A DNA stretch of 52,666 nucleotides, taken from assembly GCF_017743975.1 (NCBI RefSeq), contig NZ_JAGHRC010000013.1, positions 1-52,666 of the forward strand, written 5' to 3'. This DNA comes from Ruegeria sp. R14_0. Its GTDB lineage: Bacteria; Pseudomonadota; Alphaproteobacteria; Rhodobacterales; Rhodobacteraceae. Position numbers and translations under genes: made by a program. Of the stretch, positions 45,100 through 52,297 are shown piece by piece. The notes below the pieces were generated by a model. That model saw only the letters and a program-made list of their open reading frames with translations, had not been told where the DNA came from and did no database searches. Position 1 is the stretch's first letter; each line of letters starts with the position of its first letter.

Positions 45100-45975
45100 T
45101 TACTCGGCGGCGGTCGCCTTTCCGTTGGCGGCCGTCTTGAGGACGAAATCGAACTCGAAGTGCAGGTCGGTGCCCAGGTCGGCGGCAGCCGGTTTGAACT
45201 TGCCGATCAGGCTTTCCTTGACCGCAAAGACGCTGTCCTCTTCGAGCCATGCGCTGTCGGCGTCGTAGATTTGGCTGATCAGCGGACGGTAGCCATCCTT
45301 CGAGATGATGAAGTGCATGTGGCCCGGGCGGTTCGGGTGGTGGCCCATGAAGCGCAGCAGCTCACCGGCGGTTTCATCGTCCGGGATCGGGTAGGGGACG
45401 GGGCGCACGGCGACAAAAGCGTAATGGCCGTTTTCATCGGTCTCGAACCGTCCGCGCAGGTTGTATTCGGGCTGGTCGGGGTCGAGATTTTCGTAGACGC
45501 CGTTCGGCGCGTCTTCCCAGACGTCGAGCGTCACACCGGCGATGCCGTTGCCGTTTTCATCCTTGATGTAGCCCTCGAAGTACGCGGTTTCTTCGTTGTC
45601 AAAGTGCTTCTGGATTGTCGAACCGCCCTTGGGCAGAACCGGCGGGTTCTCGCGGTAGAACGGGCCCAGAACGGTGGATTCGCTTTCGTTGCCTTCGACG
45701 GGATTGGTCATCATGTCGACCAGAACCTCGACGCCAAGGATGTCGCCCAGAAGGATGAACTCCTGCCGGTTGTCATTGCAGAGCTTACCAGCGCGGGCGA
45801 GGTAGTCGCAGACGAACAGGAATTCGTTATGCTGCAGTTTCACGTCCTTGATGAATGCGTGCAGGTGTTTGACCAGGCCAGTCGCGAGTTCGCGCTGGCG
45901 GTCGGTGATGTCTCCATGCTTACCGAGGCTCGCGATCACGACGTCGGTGATGTTGTGTTGGTTGACGATGCCCAT
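45100..45975 (-). CDS. catA: intradiol ring-cleavage dioxygenase, probable catechol 1,2-dioxygenase
   Basis: A 291-residue intradiol dioxygenase from ATG 45975, preceded by GGAGGAGGAAC. The non-haem iron region includes NGVYENLD and the HHPNRPGHMHF His-x-His pair (about nt 45309-45341). Its N-terminal part (LCNDNRQEFILLGDILGVEVLVD, given as two blocks) and STVLGPFYRENPP look more like hydroxyquinol or chlorocatechol dioxygenases than Acinetobacter CatA. In this operon the required reaction is catechol to cis,cis-muconate, so catA is the working name. Transcribed alone on the minus strand, divergent from the scp2-catD operon, with a strong terminator. Confidence 0.85.
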   Translation of the reverse strand: MGIVNQHNITDVVIASLGKHGDITDRQRELATGLVKHLHAFIKDVKLQHNEFLFVCDYLARAGKLCNDNRQEFILLGDILGVEVLVDMMTNPVEGNESESTVLGPFYRENPPVLPKGGSTIQKHFDNEETAYFEGYIKDENGNGIAGVTLDVWEDAPNGVYENLDPDQPEYNLRGRFETDENGHYAFVAVRPVPYPIPDDETAGELLRFMGHHPNRPGHMHFIISKDGYRPLISQIYDADSAWLEEDSVFAVKESLIGKFKPAAADLGTDLHFEFDFVLKTAANGKATAAE

Positions 45976-46084
45976 GGGTAGTTCCTCCTCCTGGCAATCT
46001 GTAGATCCGGTTACGAGTTGCTTGACTGCCTCTCGTCGCAATACAGACTTTGCCGAGTCCGCAGATTTCCCCAATGCCCACAAC

Positions 46085-46107
46085 GGTATTGCTTGATACC
46101 GACGGTA
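46085..46107. promoter_or_regulatory. inverted GGTAT/ATACC repeats, candidate LysR sites
   Basis: GGTAT-N6-ATACC at 46085-46100, followed after gac by GGTA (46104-46107), in the divergent catA promoter region. CatR/BenM sites are ATAC-N7-GTAT, so the half-sites match although spacing differs. Confidence 0.45.
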
Positions 46108-46162
46108 ACCCGAGTCCTGTGAACCGGTGTTTTTCCAAAGACCTCAAGGTAGAGTATTGACC

Positions 46163-46180
46163 CATACCCTTGCCGGTATG
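46163..46180. promoter_or_regulatory. 18-bp inverted repeat, candidate LysR site
   Basis: CATACC-N6-GGTATG, perfect arms, 60 bp upstream of the next plus-strand gene. Together with the repeats at 46085-46107 this suggests shared control of the two divergent transcripts. Confidence 0.5.
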
Positions 46181-46240
46181 GCCGACGGGTTCGCGATCGT
46201 GGCAGCTTTTGCTCAACTTATTAACGCATGGGAGGCCAAG

Positions 46241-46621
46241 GTGATCGACACCTTCACGCACATACAAACACGCCTTGAGGTAACGCCGCATTTGCTGCGC
46301 CTCGGCCGGCTGTTTTCCGAAACCGTGCTCATCGAGGTGGGCGGTGACGAATTTTACCTGACTTTCGACAAGGGGCACATCGTATCGGTCGTAGAGGGCC
46401 CAAGCCGCAAGACGCCTTGGCGCTTTGCATTGCGGACCGACTCCGAGGCTCTTACCAAATTCTGGCAAGCGCGCCCCGAACCCGGCTTCCATGACATCTT
46501 TGGACTGGTGAAGATCGGTCGCGGTCGGGTCGATGGCGACATTCTGAACCTCGTCAAAAACCTGCGCTTCTTCAAGGAAGTGCTGACTCTCGCCCGTGCA
46601 AAAGAGGAGTTGGTAGCATGA
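46241..46621 (+). CDS. SCP2-like protein of the cat operon
   Basis: A 126-residue protein with the SCP2 (sterol-carrier-like) pattern: VEVGGDEFYLTF-like strands (LIEVGGDEFYLTFDKG), ALRTDSEALTKFWQ and VKIGRGRVDGDILNLVKNLR. GTG 46241 is chosen because GGGAGG sits about 6 nt upstream; longer frames start in the promoter repeats. It is the first gene of the scp2-catD-68aa-BKACE-CoA-transferase operon and overlaps catD by ATGA. SCP2 folds bind hydrophobic ligands. There is no catC gene in the cluster, so this protein could help in that step, but this is speculative. Confidence 0.65.
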   Translation: MIDTFTHIQTRLEVTPHLLRLGRLFSETVLIEVGGDEFYLTFDKGHIVSVVEGPSRKTPWRFALRTDSEALTKFWQARPEPGFHDIFGLVKIGRGRVDGDILNLVKNLRFFKEVLTLARAKEELVA

Positions 46622-47475
46622 GCATCGAACCGATCACCGGTCGCTATGTAACTGCCACCATGAGCGGTGCCCCGCGCCGTATCTATTTCGAAGAGGCGGG
46701 GCAAGGGCGTCCGGTCATCTGCCTGCACACCGCAGGCGCCGATACCCGCCAGTGGCGTCACCTGATGAATGACGCCGAGATCACCGCATCGTACCGCCTG
46801 ATCGCCTTCGACATGCCGTGGCACGGCAAATCGCTGCCGCCAGAAGGCTTCGAGACACAGGAATACCTCCTGACGACAGAAGCCTACATCGAAACCGTTC
46901 TGGCCGTCGTCGACTGTCTGGGCCTTGATCGCCCAGTCCTTGCTGGCTGCTCGATGGGCGGGCGCATTGCCCTCCAAATCGCGGCGCTTCACCCGGAAAA
47001 ATTTAGCGGCTTCATTGCGATCGAAGCGTCGGATTTTCAGCCTGCCTGGTACGACATCGACTGGTTCCACAGACCCGATGCCCATGGCGGCGAGATGGGT
47101 GCTGCTCTCGTATCCGCCAACATCTCACCCTTTGCGCCCAACTCCGAACGCTGGAACACGCTTTGGATGTTCATGCAAAGCGGTCCGGGCGTTTTCCGCG
47201 GCGATCTGAGCTTTTACACCAAGGATGACAGCCTGATCCCGCGCTTGCCAACGATCGATACTGCAAAGACGCCGGTGCACATCATCGTAGGCGCCTATGA
47301 TTTGACCTGCACGCCCGAGGATGCCGAGCGAACCGCCAACGCCATTCCTGGCGCCACTTTGGCCGTCATGGATGAACTGGGCCACTTTCCGATGAGCGAA
47401 CACCCTGAGGGCTTCCGCCCGTTCTTCGTGGACGCACTGGAAAAGATGCCAAGCCCGGCGGCGAAAACTACCTGA
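46618..47475 (+). CDS. catD: alpha/beta hydrolase, probable 3-oxoadipate enol-lactonase
   Basis: A 285-residue alpha/beta hydrolase. The nucleophile elbow is AGCSMGG, the acid VGAYDLTC and the histidine ELGHFPMSEHPEGF. It starts inside the stop of the SCP2-like gene (ATGA, 46618-46621). By position it would hydrolyse 3-oxoadipate enol-lactone to 3-oxoadipate (CatD/PcaD). Sequence similarity to classical PcaD is moderate, so another lactone or ester substrate is possible. Confidence 0.72.
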   Translation: MSIEPITGRYVTATMSGAPRRIYFEEAGQGRPVICLHTAGADTRQWRHLMNDAEITASYRLIAFDMPWHGKSLPPEGFETQEYLLTTEAYIETVLAVVDCLGLDRPVLAGCSMGGRIALQIAALHPEKFSGFIAIEASDFQPAWYDIDWFHRPDAHGGEMGAALVSANISPFAPNSERWNTLWMFMQSGPGVFRGDLSFYTKDDSLIPRLPTIDTAKTPVHIIVGAYDLTCTPEDAERTANAIPGATLAVMDELGHFPMSEHPEGFRPFFVDALEKMPSPAAKTT

Positions 47476-47504
47476 CCGATAACCCCTGCGCAGGAGGAGG
47501 AGTC

Positions 47505-47711
47505 ATGTGCACGAACGCGAAAACCCCGTGTCCCGGATGCAAGAAACATGAAAAAGCCGACGCAGACTGGATGTTCTTCACCGATGACGAGCGAAAGGCC
47601 ACCGAGGCATTGCGCAAGCGTCCGGCACTTTTCGACCGTTCCTTTCTGAAACCTGAACCCGCACATGCTGGCACCCGTCCGGTCGCATCCAACGGAGAAG
47701 TACACCCATGA
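47505..47711 (+). CDS. small Cys-rich protein of unknown function
   Basis: A 68-residue protein. ATG 47505 follows GGAGGAGGAGTC, an excellent ribosome binding site, and the gene overlaps the BKACE start (47708), so it is surely translated. The N-terminus has Cys2, Cys9 and Cys12 in MCTNAKTPCPGCKKHE, a possible metal or redox site with His15. The middle contains DDERKATEALRKRPALF. I recognise no family. Being embedded between catD and the BKACE gene suggests a function tied to the pathway. Confidence 0.75.
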   Translation: MCTNAKTPCPGCKKHEKADADWMFFTDDERKATEALRKRPALFDRSFLKPEPAHAGTRPVASNGEVHP

Positions 47712-48568
47712 CCAATCCCTGCATTATCTGTGTGGCGATCACGGGCAGCCTGCCCACAAAAGCCAACAATCCGGCTGTCCCGATCAGTGTGTCGGAACAA
47801 GTAGATTCCACACACGAGGCTTTTGAGGCCGGGGCCACCATCGTGCACGCCCATGTGCGCAACGATGATGAATCTCCGTCTTCAGACCCTGAGAAGTTCG
47901 CCGCGCTGAAAGAAGGGATCGAGAAACACTGCCCCGGCATGATCATCCAGTTCTCGACCGGAGGGCGATCAGGCGCGGGTCAGACGCGTGGCGGGATGTT
48001 GCCGCTTTCGCCCGACATGGCCTCGCTGTCCGTCGGATCGAACAATTTCCCGACACGTGTTTACGAAAACCCGCCTGATCTGGTGGACTGGCTGGCCAGC
48101 GAAATGCTGACCTACAGCGTCAAACCGGAGATCGAAGCCTTCGACCTGAGCCATATCCTGAAAGCCAAGGACATGGCTGACAAAGGTCAGCTTGTGGGCA
48201 CGCCTTACATCCAGTTCGTGATGGGCGTGAAAAACGCGATGCCGGTCGATCGTGATGTGTTCGACTACTACATCCACACCGTGCGCCGCCTCTTCGGTGA
48301 AGACGCTCCATGGTGCGCCGCGGGCATTGGTGCCAACCAGCTCAAACTGAACGAATGGGCTATCGCTGCGGGGGGTCATGCCCGCACCGGTCTGGAAGAC
48401 AACGTTCGACTTGATCGCGACACGCTCGCTCCCAGCAACGCAGCCTTGGTGCGCCGGGCTGTTGAGATTTGTGAAAGAAACGATCGCTCGGTGGCAACGT
48501 GGCAAGAGGCGCGCCGCATTCTTGGACTGCGCTTGTCTGCGAATGCCTCAAAAGGACGCGCATCATGA
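47708..48568 (+). CDS. beta-keto acid cleavage enzyme (BKACE, DUF849)
   Basis: A 286-residue BKACE-family enzyme. The Zn-ligand His-x-His is in VHAHVR (about residues 46-51), followed by FSTGGRSG. The conserved RTGLEDNVR segment (about nt 48388-48414) supplies the Arg and Glu. Family enzymes react a 3-keto acid with acetyl-CoA to give acetoacetate plus a shortened acyl-CoA. With 3-oxoadipate the products would be acetoacetate and succinyl-CoA, which would bypass thiolase in the beta-ketoadipate pathway. Coupled to genes on both sides by ATGA overlaps. The substrate is inferred from context. Confidence 0.88.
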   Translation: MTNPCIICVAITGSLPTKANNPAVPISVSEQVDSTHEAFEAGATIVHAHVRNDDESPSSDPEKFAALKEGIEKHCPGMIIQFSTGGRSGAGQTRGGMLPLSPDMASLSVGSNNFPTRVYENPPDLVDWLASEMLTYSVKPEIEAFDLSHILKAKDMADKGQLVGTPYIQFVMGVKNAMPVDRDVFDYYIHTVRRLFGEDAPWCAAGIGANQLKLNEWAIAAGGHARTGLEDNVRLDRDTLAPSNAALVRRAVEICERNDRSVATWQEARRILGLRLSANASKGRAS

Positions 48569-49293
48569 ACAAGGTATACAAAACAGCCGCCGAGGCTCTG
48601 GATGGCCTCCTGCATGACGGGATGTTGGTCGCGGCCGGAGGCTTTGGCCTCTGTGGCATTCCGGAACTTTTGATCGACGCCATTATGGCAAGCGGCGTGA
48701 AGGACCTGACCGTCGCTTCGAACAATGCGGGCGTCGATGACTTCGGCCTCGGCAAGCTCTTGGCCACCCGCCAGATCAAGAAGATGATGTCGTCCTACGT
48801 CGGCGAGAATGCCGAGTTCATGCGCCAGTATCTGAGCGGAGAACTGGAGCTGGAATTTAACCCGCAAGGCACGTTGGCCGAGCGCATGCGCGCTGGCGGG
48901 GCAGGCATCCCCGGATTCTACACCCAGACAGGTGTTGGCACCCAGATCGCCGAAGGCAAGGAAGTCAAAGAGTTCAACGGCAAAGAGTACATCCTCGAAG
49001 AGGGCATTTTTGCCGACCTGTCGATCGTCAAGGCGTGGAAAGCCGATGACACAGGCAACCTGATTTTCCGGAAGACCGCGCGCAACTTCAATCCGCCCGC
49101 CGCCATGTGCGGCAAGGTCTGCGTAGCCGAGGTCGAGGAAATCGTGCCGCGCGGTTCGATCAACCCCGACCATATCCATCTGCCGGGGATCTACGTGCAC
49201 CGCCTGATACAGGGCGAACACGAAAAGCGGATTGAACAGCGCACAACGCGAGCGCGGTCCGAAGGGGCAACACGCAAGCGGGAGGAAGCATAA
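48565..49293 (+). CDS. scoA: 3-oxoacid CoA-transferase subunit A (ScoA-like)
   Basis: A 242-residue alpha subunit of a 3-oxoacid CoA-transferase. Blocks such as AAGGFGLCGIPELLID, NNAGVDDFGLG, SSYVGENAEF and the HEKRIEQRT C-terminus closely follow succinyl-CoA:acetoacetate transferase (ScoA/OXCT). PcaI differs at these places. ATG 48565 overlaps the BKACE stop. It would move CoA from succinyl-CoA to acetoacetate. 3-Oxoadipate remains an alternative substrate, given the pathway. Confidence 0.85.
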   Translation: MNKVYKTAAEALDGLLHDGMLVAAGGFGLCGIPELLIDAIMASGVKDLTVASNNAGVDDFGLGKLLATRQIKKMMSSYVGENAEFMRQYLSGELELEFNPQGTLAERMRAGGAGIPGFYTQTGVGTQIAEGKEVKEFNGKEYILEEGIFADLSIVKAWKADDTGNLIFRKTARNFNPPAAMCGKVCVAEVEEIVPRGSINPDHIHLPGIYVHRLIQGEHEKRIEQRTTRARSEGATRKREEA

Positions 49294-49916
49294 TGCCCTG
49301 GGATCGCAACCGGATGGCGGCACGTGCCGCACAGGAACTCGAAGACGGCATGTATGTGAACCTCGGGATCGGCATCCCGACGCTTGTCGCCAACTACGTC
49401 GGCGACAAGGATATCACGCTGCAGTCGGAAAACGGCATGCTCGGCATGGGTCCGTTCCCGTTCGAGGGCGAAGAGGACCCGGACCTGATCAATGCCGGCA
49501 AGCAGACGATCACCGAGCTGAACCGAACCTCGTACTTCGACAGCGCCATGTCCTTCGGAATGATCCGCGGCGGCAAGATCGCCGCGGCAGTCTTGGGTGC
49601 AATGGAAGTTTCCGAGAAGGGTGACCTCGCAAACTGGATGATCCCGAGAAAGCTCGTGAAGGGTATGGGCGGTGCGATGGACCTCGTTGCCGGTGTTGGC
49701 CGTGTTGTGGTGGTGATGGATCACACCAACAAGCATGGTGACAGCAAGCTCTTGAAGGAGTGTACGTTGCCGTTGACTGGCAAAGGCGTGGTCGACAGGA
49801 TCATCACCAACCTCGGTGTTCTGGACGTGACCCACAAGGGCCTGCACATCGTCGAATGCGCCGATGCTGTCTCCCGCGACGATATCATCAAGGCGACCGA
49901 GGCAACGATTGTCTGA
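49293..49916 (+). CDS. scoB: 3-oxoacid CoA-transferase subunit B (ScoB-like)
   Basis: A 207-residue beta subunit. It begins inside the subunit A stop (TAATG). The catalytic Glu is in QSENGMLGMGPFP (about nt 49422-49460). VNLGIGIPTLVANY precedes it and GGAMDLVAGVGRVVVVMDHT follows. It forms the active enzyme with the ScoA-like subunit, via a glutamyl-CoA thioester. Last gene before a strong terminator that overlaps the 5' end of benE. Confidence 0.88.
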   Translation: MPWDRNRMAARAAQELEDGMYVNLGIGIPTLVANYVGDKDITLQSENGMLGMGPFPFEGEEDPDLINAGKQTITELNRTSYFDSAMSFGMIRGGKIAAAVLGAMEVSEKGDLANWMIPRKLVKGMGGAMDLVAGVGRVVVVMDHTNKHGDSKLLKECTLPLTGKGVVDRIITNLGVLDVTHKGLHIVECADAVSRDDIIKATEATIV

Positions 49917-49953
49917 AGCATCTAGATATCACGGGCTACGCCTGAATGACATT

Positions 49954-49979
49954 CCGGCTCCGCAATCGGGGCCGGTTTT
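49954..49979 (+). terminator. rho-independent terminator after scoB, overlapping benE 5' end
   Basis: A 9-bp stem (ccggctccg / cggggccgg, one G-T pair, caat loop) followed by tttt. It lies 37 bp after the scoB stop. The right arm and T-run are also in frame with benE-like codons (GAGFLAVLV), so the terminator and the benE N-terminus share sequence. Confidence 0.8.
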
Positions 49980-49991
49980 CTTGCAGTCCTT

Positions 49992-51116
49992 GTGTCCTAC
50001 GCCGGTCCGCTTCTGATCTATCTGAGCGCTGCGGAATCGGTGGGCACCTCGAAGGAGGGTTTTTCGTCCTGGGTCTTCGCAATTTCCGTGGCAGCTGGGC
50101 TGTCGAGCATCGGGCTCAGCCTGTGGTTCCGTGTTCCGGTCGCGATGGCATGGTCGGCCCCTGGCACGGTCCTTCTGATTTCTCTCGGGACATCCTTGTC
50201 ACCCGCCGAGATGGTCGGTGCCTATGTCGCTGTGGCAGCGATTCTGGTGCTCATCGGCTTTTCCGGCGTCTTCGAACGGCTTGTACAACTCCTCCCGCCT
50301 TCGGTGACCAATGGAATGATGGCTGGCATACTCTTCGGATTCGGCCTAAAGGCCGCCGGAGGATTGGCAACTGATCCTGCCGCAATTGCGCTGCTGATCG
50401 TCGTCTTCGCCGTCTGCGCGATGCTCTTTCCCCGTTATTCCATGCTTGTCCTGCTGGCCTCGGCACTGTTGATCAGCGCCGTCTTCTACGATGCATCGGT
50501 TGGAACCGTGGGCGTGGTTTTCGCGTCCCTCGAAGTCAGCGGACCGGTCTTTTCAATGGGGGCCATGCTGAGCCTGGCATTGCCTTTGCTCATCACAACA
50601 CTGAGCGGACAATACCTTCCGGGGATGGCGATCCTAAGGGCCAATGGCTTCCGGATTTCGGCAAATCCGATCCTCATTGTTGGCGGCCTTGTCTCTGTCT
50701 TGGCCGCGCTCTTGGGCGGAATAACAACCGCTCTGGCCTCGATCACCGCAGCCTTCTGTGCGGGATCGGATAGCCATGAAGACCCCGACCGCCGTTATGT
50801 CGCCGGCATCGCCTGTGGCGTTTTCTTCTGCCTTGGCGGCGTTTTCGCCGGGACCATCGTTGAAGTACTGGTGCTTTTGCCGACGGCGCTTATTGCCCTG
50901 CTGGCTGGTCTCGCGCTCTTACAACCTATCCTGAAATTCACCGGTGCGATGCTTGCGTCTGAAGATGCTCAGGCGGGGCTGCTGACGTTCCTGTTCACGG
51001 CATCTGGTGTGACCCTGTTCGGAATCGGTTCGGCCTTCTGGGGGGTGGTTATTGGGATCGCCGTCCACTTTCTAGGCAGGTCCGCCGAGTTGTTTTCGGG
51101 CAAAACACACACCTGA
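49992..51116 (+). CDS. benE: BenE-type benzoate/H+ symporter, 5' end uncertain
   Basis: A 374-residue membrane protein with about 12 helices of the BenE family. Key blocks are FRVPVAMAWSAPGTVLL, PPSVTNGMMAGILFGFGL and TALASITAAFCAG with the following GSDSHEDPDRRY. It would import benzoate with protons. The first usable start is GTG 49992. In-frame codons upstream (49968-49991) read GAGFLAVL, which looks like the usual BenE first helix. They have no start codon and lie in a terminator, bounded by a stop at 49947. So the gene may be 5'-truncated, frameshifted, or begin at GTG. Confidence 0.8.
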   Translation: MSYAGPLLIYLSAAESVGTSKEGFSSWVFAISVAAGLSSIGLSLWFRVPVAMAWSAPGTVLLISLGTSLSPAEMVGAYVAVAAILVLIGFSGVFERLVQLLPPSVTNGMMAGILFGFGLKAAGGLATDPAAIALLIVVFAVCAMLFPRYSMLVLLASALLISAVFYDASVGTVGVVFASLEVSGPVFSMGAMLSLALPLLITTLSGQYLPGMAILRANGFRISANPILIVGGLVSVLAALLGGITTALASITAAFCAGSDSHEDPDRRYVAGIACGVFFCLGGVFAGTIVEVLVLLPTALIALLAGLALLQPILKFTGAMLASEDAQAGLLTFLFTASGVTLFGIGSAFWGVVIGIAVHFLGRSAELFSGKTHT

Positions 51117-51234
51117 GAATTTGTGTCAAACGTATAGCCTAAGTGTAAGGTCGCAAGCCTTCTTGCTGTAGGTTACAGGCTTAAGCTTACTCGCTGCGCC
51201 AAATGTGTGCAAAGTACGGCTTCAATGATGTAAG

Positions 51235-52218
51235 TCACCACCCCGGCAAATAGAACTCCGTAATCCCCCGCTTCCCCTCGGCCCGCCCCAGTTGTACGAT
51301 CACATCGATGGACTTGCGGATGTACTCGCGCACCTCGGCGAAGGTCAGCGGCGTTCCCGCCTGCAGTACCATGATCGCCAACCGATCGATGGCGAGTTCC
51401 GCGGTTTCGGCGTGGATGGTGGAGACCGAGCCGCCATGACCGGTGTTGATCGCTTCGAGATAGGTCAAGGCCTCGGCCCCGCGCAGCTCGCCAACGATGA
51501 TCCGATCGGGGCGCATGCGGAGGGAGGCCTGCAGAAGGGCGTTGGCGCTGCGTTGCGACCCGGCACCTCGGTCGGCCAGAAGGGCGACGGTGTTCGGCTG
51601 ACCAGGGAAGAGTTCGAAGGCGTCTTCGATGGTGATCAGCCGTTCGTGTTCACTGACATGGGTCAGAAGGTGGCGGGCGAAGGTGGTCTTACCGGTCGAG
51701 GTGCCGCCGCTGATCAGGACGTTGAGCCGCGCCTCGACAAGAGTTTGCAGTGCGGCCTCGAGGCTTTCTTCGGCGAGACTGGCGATGTTTTTCATTTTCT
51801 CGGCGCGGAGCGCATCGAGCGAGACGGCCTTGCCGAAGAGATAGGCGGGGGCGTAATCCTGGACGCTGCCCGAGGCGAAGAGGCGGATGGTGATCGAGGC
51901 CCCGCGATCGATGGCGGGTGGCACGGCGACCTGGACCCGAAGCGGGCGGCCGGCATATTCCACCTTGCCGGAGACGAGGGGGTTCTTTTCAGAGACGCGG
52001 GCCTTGGCGTCGCCGACGATGGTCTGGGCCATGTTGAGGGCGGTGGTGCGATCCACGGTCTGACCTTCGTGGCGCATGGTGGCGTCGCCTGCGACCTCGA
52101 GCCAGACCTTGCCGTCCGGGTTGATCGCGATCTCGACCACGTCGTCACGCCTTAGAAGGTCGCGGAACGGGTCGAGATATCGCTCGAGGTAGGAGGATGG
52201 TGACGCCTGATCCATCAA
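51235..52218 (-). CDS. virB11: type IV secretion ATPase VirB11
   Basis: A 327-residue VirB11 ATPase. Walker A is GGTSTGKTTFARHLL (about nt 51686-51730), the Asp box TIEDAFEL follows, then LRMRPDRIIVGELRG (Walker B-like) and the His box TGHGGSVSTIHAE. It assembles as a hexamer on the inner face of the membrane and powers pilus assembly and substrate transfer together with VirD4. It is the last gene of a minus-strand virB operon, 79 nt after virB10. The stop faces benE. Confidence 0.95.
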   Translation of the reverse strand: MMDQASPSSYLERYLDPFRDLLRRDDVVEIAINPDGKVWLEVAGDATMRHEGQTVDRTTALNMAQTIVGDAKARVSEKNPLVSGKVEYAGRPLRVQVAVPPAIDRGASITIRLFASGSVQDYAPAYLFGKAVSLDALRAEKMKNIASLAEESLEAALQTLVEARLNVLISGGTSTGKTTFARHLLTHVSEHERLITIEDAFELFPGQPNTVALLADRGAGSQRSANALLQASLRMRPDRIIVGELRGAEALTYLEAINTGHGGSVSTIHAETAELAIDRLAIMVLQAGTPLTFAEVREYIRKSIDVIVQLGRAEGKRGITEFYLPGW

Positions 52219-52297
52219 TTCGGTGATTCCGGTAATATTGAACCTGGTTTCGCTGCCTCTCGCCTGCGGCTCGAACGCGAAACCTGATGCTTCTTTT

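Noticed and set aside
48565..49916. PcaI/PcaJ naming for the CoA-transferase
   Set aside because: Diagnostic blocks (VDDFGLG, SYVGENAEF, EKRIEQRT) match the ScoA type better; substrate remains unproven.
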